From Mucilaginibacter gossypiicola (lineage in GTDB: Bacteria; Bacteroidota; Bacteroidia; Sphingobacteriales; Sphingobacteriaceae), in the NCBI RefSeq assembly GCF_900110105.1, contig NZ_FOCL01000001.1:992001-1056000 (forward strand): a stretch of 64,000 nucleotides of DNA, in the 5' to 3' direction. A program made the translations under genes and the position numbers. This document shows, in pieces, positions 60,396 to 64,000 of the stretch (position 1 is the stretch's first letter; every line of letters starts with the position of its first letter). The notes below the pieces were generated by a model. The model was not told where the DNA came from. It saw only the letters and a list, made by a program, of their open reading frames with translations, and ran no database searches.

Positions 60396-63277
60396 ATGCG
60401 GAGCAAAATTATCTTATTTGGTGCCTTTTTAATGGGCGCCCAGCTATCTTATGGGCAAAGCAAAGCAGGTCCCCCAATAAAAAACTGGTTGCCCATTTAT
60501 GATTTTACATTAAAGAACTTTAGTCAGCCTCCATTGAAGTTCGGGCCGATGTGCCGTTGGTGGTGGCCCGGCAACCTGGTTGAAAAAAAGGAACTAAAAC
60601 GGGAGCTTAACCTGTTTGCGGATAATGGTTTTGCGGGAGTTGAAGTTCAACCGCTCAACCGAAGGATCCCGGTCAAAAACGAAAAAGACGAAGCAAGGAA
60701 ATTAAGTTGGGACACCCCTGATTATTATGACAACCTGCGTACGGTAATGCAGGAAGCACGCAAAAGGCACCTGATTGTTGATGTTACCAATGGTAGCGGC
60801 TGGCCGCCGGGTGGGTCATTTCTGACACCCGAAGACGGCTTTATTTCTCTGGAATTTGGTGCATCCACTGTAACCGGCGGGCAAATGCTAAAAGTCCCTT
60901 TGATTAAGCCGGATAATCCAACAAAAGTTTTACCCCGACTGATCGCTGTTGTTATAGCTAAACAAATTGCGGGTCAGGCTTCCGGTAATAATGAAACCAT
61001 ACGGTTGGATACGGCTGACATGAAAGAGGTTACTTCGTATGTGCAAAAAGATACACTGCATTACGCTTTCTCCAAAGGCACCTGGAAGGTGATTGGATTT
61101 TGGGCAGTACGCACCGGAGAAAGTACCGAAATGGCTGCCTCACCCAGACAAGGGCCTATCCTCAACCATTTTGATTCGCTGAGCGTGCTCAAATTTTACA
61201 ATCATTTGTATGGTGAGCAAACCGGCTTGCAGCCCTATTTCGGCAACCCGATGCGGGCCGTATTCAGTGATAGTTATGAATTTACGGCCAATCGGTTCTA
61301 TGCCTATGATTTGACTGCATACTTCAAAACACGCCGTGGATACGACCTTATACCCTGGCTACCTGCAAATATGCAGAAAGGCTATAATACCGTGATCTTT
61401 TCAAGACCTGATTCAAAACCGGATTTTTCTTTTACCAACCAGGACTGGCGTTTGCGTTATGACTATGATCTTACCCTGAATGATCTCCTGCGTGATCACT
61501 TTTTCAAAAGCAGCCGTAACTGGGCCGAAAAACGGCACCTGCTTTTCCGCACACAAGCCTATGGTTTTAATATGGACATGATAGCTATGGCCGGTGCCGC
61601 TTCCATCCCCGAAACCGAAAGTATGTTAGGCTCTGAAGCCAATTTGAAAATCATGACTTCCGGAGCACTTTTATACAACCGACCGGTTGTTAGTGCAGAA
61701 GCCGTAGTGTTTGCGGGCCGGGCTTATACCAATACGCCGCAAAAGATCAGGCTGGCTGTTGATAAGCTTTTTGCAGCAGGAGTTAACCAGATCATCTACC
61801 ATGGCGTTCCCTATCGGTATGTCTCAGATAAATTCGGGTCCGAAAACTGGTATCTATTTTCTTCACCCCTGGGGCCTCATATCAACTTTTCATCCAACCT
61901 TGGCGAGGGCAATATTTTCTGGAAAGATCAAAAAAGAGTTAATACATATGTTTCGAGGGTTCAATATGCCCTGCGCTCGGGGAAACCGCATGCCGATGTA
62001 TTAATTTACTATCCATTTTTAAATATAGAAGGCGCTCCTGATAACGAGGAGGAAATTTTGACCACCGGTTACCTGAAAGATGTAGAAGGGCCTCTACCTC
62101 CACCAAAAAAATATGAGGGCCCCGATCCTGCCAAAATAAAATGGGCAAGCAAGGTATACCCGCTGATCAACCAACTGGAAGCCGCCGGTGTTTCCTGGGC
62201 GTGGGTAAATGACGAATCGATCCAGGCGGCGAAACTTAACAAAGACAATGCTGTCGATATCCGCGGTAATTTGTCAGCCGCCGTGATCCTGGCGAACGAC
62301 TCAACCATTCAACTCAAATCTGCAGAAAAAATCAAACAGCTGGCAGCAAGAGGGATGCGCTTACTGGTTACCGGGGCCATTCCGGTTCAACAGTTCTCCT
62401 TTTTGAATTGGCGGGAGAATGATCAAAAAACAATGCAAAGCATTTCAATGGCACTCCAGATGCATAACAGTCAATACCTGAACGATAGCGAGGGCATCAG
62501 GAACTGGATCAGCAAGCTGTCCAGGTCAATCAAATATCAGAAGGACTGCCGCTTCAGCCGTCAGACCGAACGGGAAATGACCGATGGCAGCCGGATCAAA
62601 TTTATCTGGAACAAAAGTGATGGATGGCAAACGATCCGTCTACGCCTGGATAAAAAGTACACAAAAAGCTATTGGCTAAATGCAGATGCCGGAACTATAT
62701 GCAAAAATAATGGCCGGTCAATCTCTTATCAACTCCCCCCCTACGGGTCAGTCTTGCTGTTTGCATCTACTAATAACATTGATCATCAAATAAGAACTGC
62801 CCCCCCTGTTACTGTTAATCCTAATAGGTCAATACTCAGTATCAGGAAATGGAGTCTTAAAACAAATAGCTTAACAATAAAAAACTCGGAATTATTTGAC
62901 TGGCGAACGAATGAGCAGCTAAAATACTCATCGGAAACAGGAATATATACCTCCACGTTTCAATGGCCATTCAATACCTCCGGCCGTCATTTTTTCCTGG
63001 ATTTTGGTCATGTTTCATTTACTGCCGAAGTATATATCAACGCCAAATTCGCCGGAAAAGTGATCTATTCTCCTTATGTGCTGGATATGGGCAAATACCT
63101 GGTTAAAGGGACAAATACTCTTGAAGTGCGGGTTGTTCCCGGGCAGTTGAACGGATTTATTGGCAAGGCCAATAATGGCGACCCGCGATACCTTCAGTTC
63201 AAGGAAAAAATGATCAGCTGATGTCTGCTGGCTTGCTGGGCCCCGTAACGATCAGACCTGAAAATAAACACGATTAA
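60396..63277 (+). CDS. second GH106-type alpha-L-rhamnosidase, with C-terminal frameshift
   Basis: This secreted protein (signal IILFGAFLMGAQLSYGQ) has the same layout as the GH106 protein at 37231: RWWWPGNLV, GVEVQPLN, NGSGWPPGGSF, ESMLGSEANLKIMTSG and a C-terminal jelly roll. The open frame stops at 63221 after FKEKMIS (941 residues). The other frame continues with DQLMSAGLLGPVTIRPE to a TAA at 63277, which aligns with DQTMAAGLAGPVVISEK at the end of the paralogue. A single lost A in the A6 run at 63205-63210 explains this. It may be a real C-terminal truncation, a phase-variable tract or a sequencing error. The catalytic part is intact. Confidence 0.85.
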
Positions 63278-63305
63278 AATCTTCCCCAAAACCTTAAAGT
63301 GAACA

Positions 63306-64000
63306 ATGAAAGTACAAAAAATGATTATTGCAGTGCTAACGATGTGCCTCCTTTCCGGAAGCATCAAAGCACAGGAGCTTTACGTCGGTACAAATTACCA
63401 CCCGCATGACAGTAATCCCATCCAATGGCAAAAAGACATTGAATTAATGAAGGCTGCGGGATTCAAAGTGGTACGTATGGGCCATTTGGCCTGGGATAGC
63501 TATGAACCTACTGAAGGTCATTTTACCTTCGCCTGGTTTGACCAGATAATGGATATGATGAATAAAGCCGGCATCAAGGTGATACTGGATATCGCAGTAA
63601 GGCCTGCTCCGTTATGGCTGCACCACAAATATCCGGGCATTGATATCACCGATGCGAGCGGGAACCGCCTTTACGCCAACCACCGTTACATGGAAGATAT
63701 CGGGGACCCCGACTATCAACGGCATGCCCTGCGTTATGCCGATACGATTACCAAAAGATATGCCCATCACCCGGCTTTATTGGCCTTTGGCATAGATAAT
63801 GAATCCGGCGACGGCCAGTTCTCGTTTTCGGAGCCGGCCAGGCAACGCTTTATCAGCTGGCTTAAAAAGAAATATTTCAGCCTCGATGCCTTAAACAAAG
63901 CCTGGGCAAGCCAGCGCTGGTCAAGACGGATCGCTGATTTTGAGGAAATCGGTTTCCCGATGTCGGGCAGTATTCTGGGGCCGCCTGAGCGTGTAATGGA
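63306..64000 (+). CDS. secreted GH42-type beta-galactosidase, 5' part
   Basis: The gene begins at ATG 63306 and runs off the window; 231 codons are visible. There is a signal peptide (MIIAVLTMCLLSGSIKAQ). The GH42 barrel starts with YVGTNYHPHDSNP, followed by FKVVRMGHLAWDSYEPTEG and the acid/base Glu in AFGIDNESGDGQF near residue 161. GH42 enzymes remove beta-galactose, often from pectic galactan or arabinogalactan side chains. It lies 28 bases after the end of the frameshifted GH106 gene and belongs to the SusCD operon. Confidence 0.9.
   Translation, partial: MKVQKMIIAVLTMCLLSGSIKAQELYVGTNYHPHDSNPIQWQKDIELMKAAGFKVVRMGHLAWDSYEPTEGHFTFAWFDQIMDMMNKAGIKVILDIAVRPAPLWLHHKYPGIDITDASGNRLYANHRYMEDIGDPDYQRHALRYADTITKRYAHHPALLAFGIDNESGDGQFSFSEPARQRFISWLKKKYFSLDALNKAWASQRWSRRIADFEEIGFPMSGSILGPPERVM

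Overview
The window looks like chromosomal DNA of a Bacteroidota member of the Sphingobacteriaceae type (Mucilaginibacter/Pedobacter-like). The evidence is SusC/SusD pairs, FecR/ECF regulation, DUF4249 with a TonB receptor, a Nudix-type sugar regulator, almost no Shine-Dalgarno sequences, and repeated TAnnTTTG promoter boxes 10-40 nt ahead of start codons. Genus assignment is inference. No rRNA, complete tRNA, CRISPR array, transposase or integrase was seen.

Region 1 (0.1-28 kb) is regulatory and stress-related. It has five sigma-54 activators (868-2472, 2524-4617, 7712-10405, 21821-22927, 23330-25255) built on one AAA+/Fis core with zero to three GAF sensors or a receiver domain. Two near-paralogous TPR histidine kinases (19263-21623, 25612-27933) flank the last two activators in a mirror image: kinase-activator divergent from activator-kinase. 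Between them lie metabolic and stress genes: an UlaG-like hydrolase, SDRs, an AraC regulator, two secreted alpha/beta hydrolases, a ferritin-like/CDGSH fusion next to Dps, a MocR regulator, and a cupin/ArsC-like/NmrA operon.

Region 2 (28-36 kb) is a heavy-metal efflux operon on the minus strand: small Cys-rich secreted protein, CzcA-type RND pump fused to a TolC-like outer-membrane channel, CusB-type adaptor, Fur-family repressor, then a P-type ATPase gene that is frameshifted at its 5' end and cut off just after its phosphorylation motif. Next to the cut is a tRNA/tmRNA-like 3' tail followed by a terminator, which suggests an element boundary.

Region 3 (36-64 kb) is glycan-related. A minus-strand operon (GH2, small secreted protein, GH3, GH106, SDR) is divergent from a Nudix-type regulator across three copies of one operator motif. 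A TonB receptor/DUF4249 lipoprotein operon is divergent from a LytS/LytTR two-component system; their shared promoter region holds two oppositely oriented pairs of 11-bp repeats, each with a 21-bp period. After a patch of broken genes (a 3' gene fragment, a small secreted protein and its decayed paralogue) comes a classical PUL: ECF sigma, divergent FecR, SusC with an STN domain, SusD, a second GH106 with a probable C-terminal frameshift, and a GH42 gene that runs off the window. GH106, GH42, GH2 and GH3 together point to a rhamnose- and galactose-containing plant polysaccharide, perhaps pectin; the exact substrate cannot be read from the sequence.
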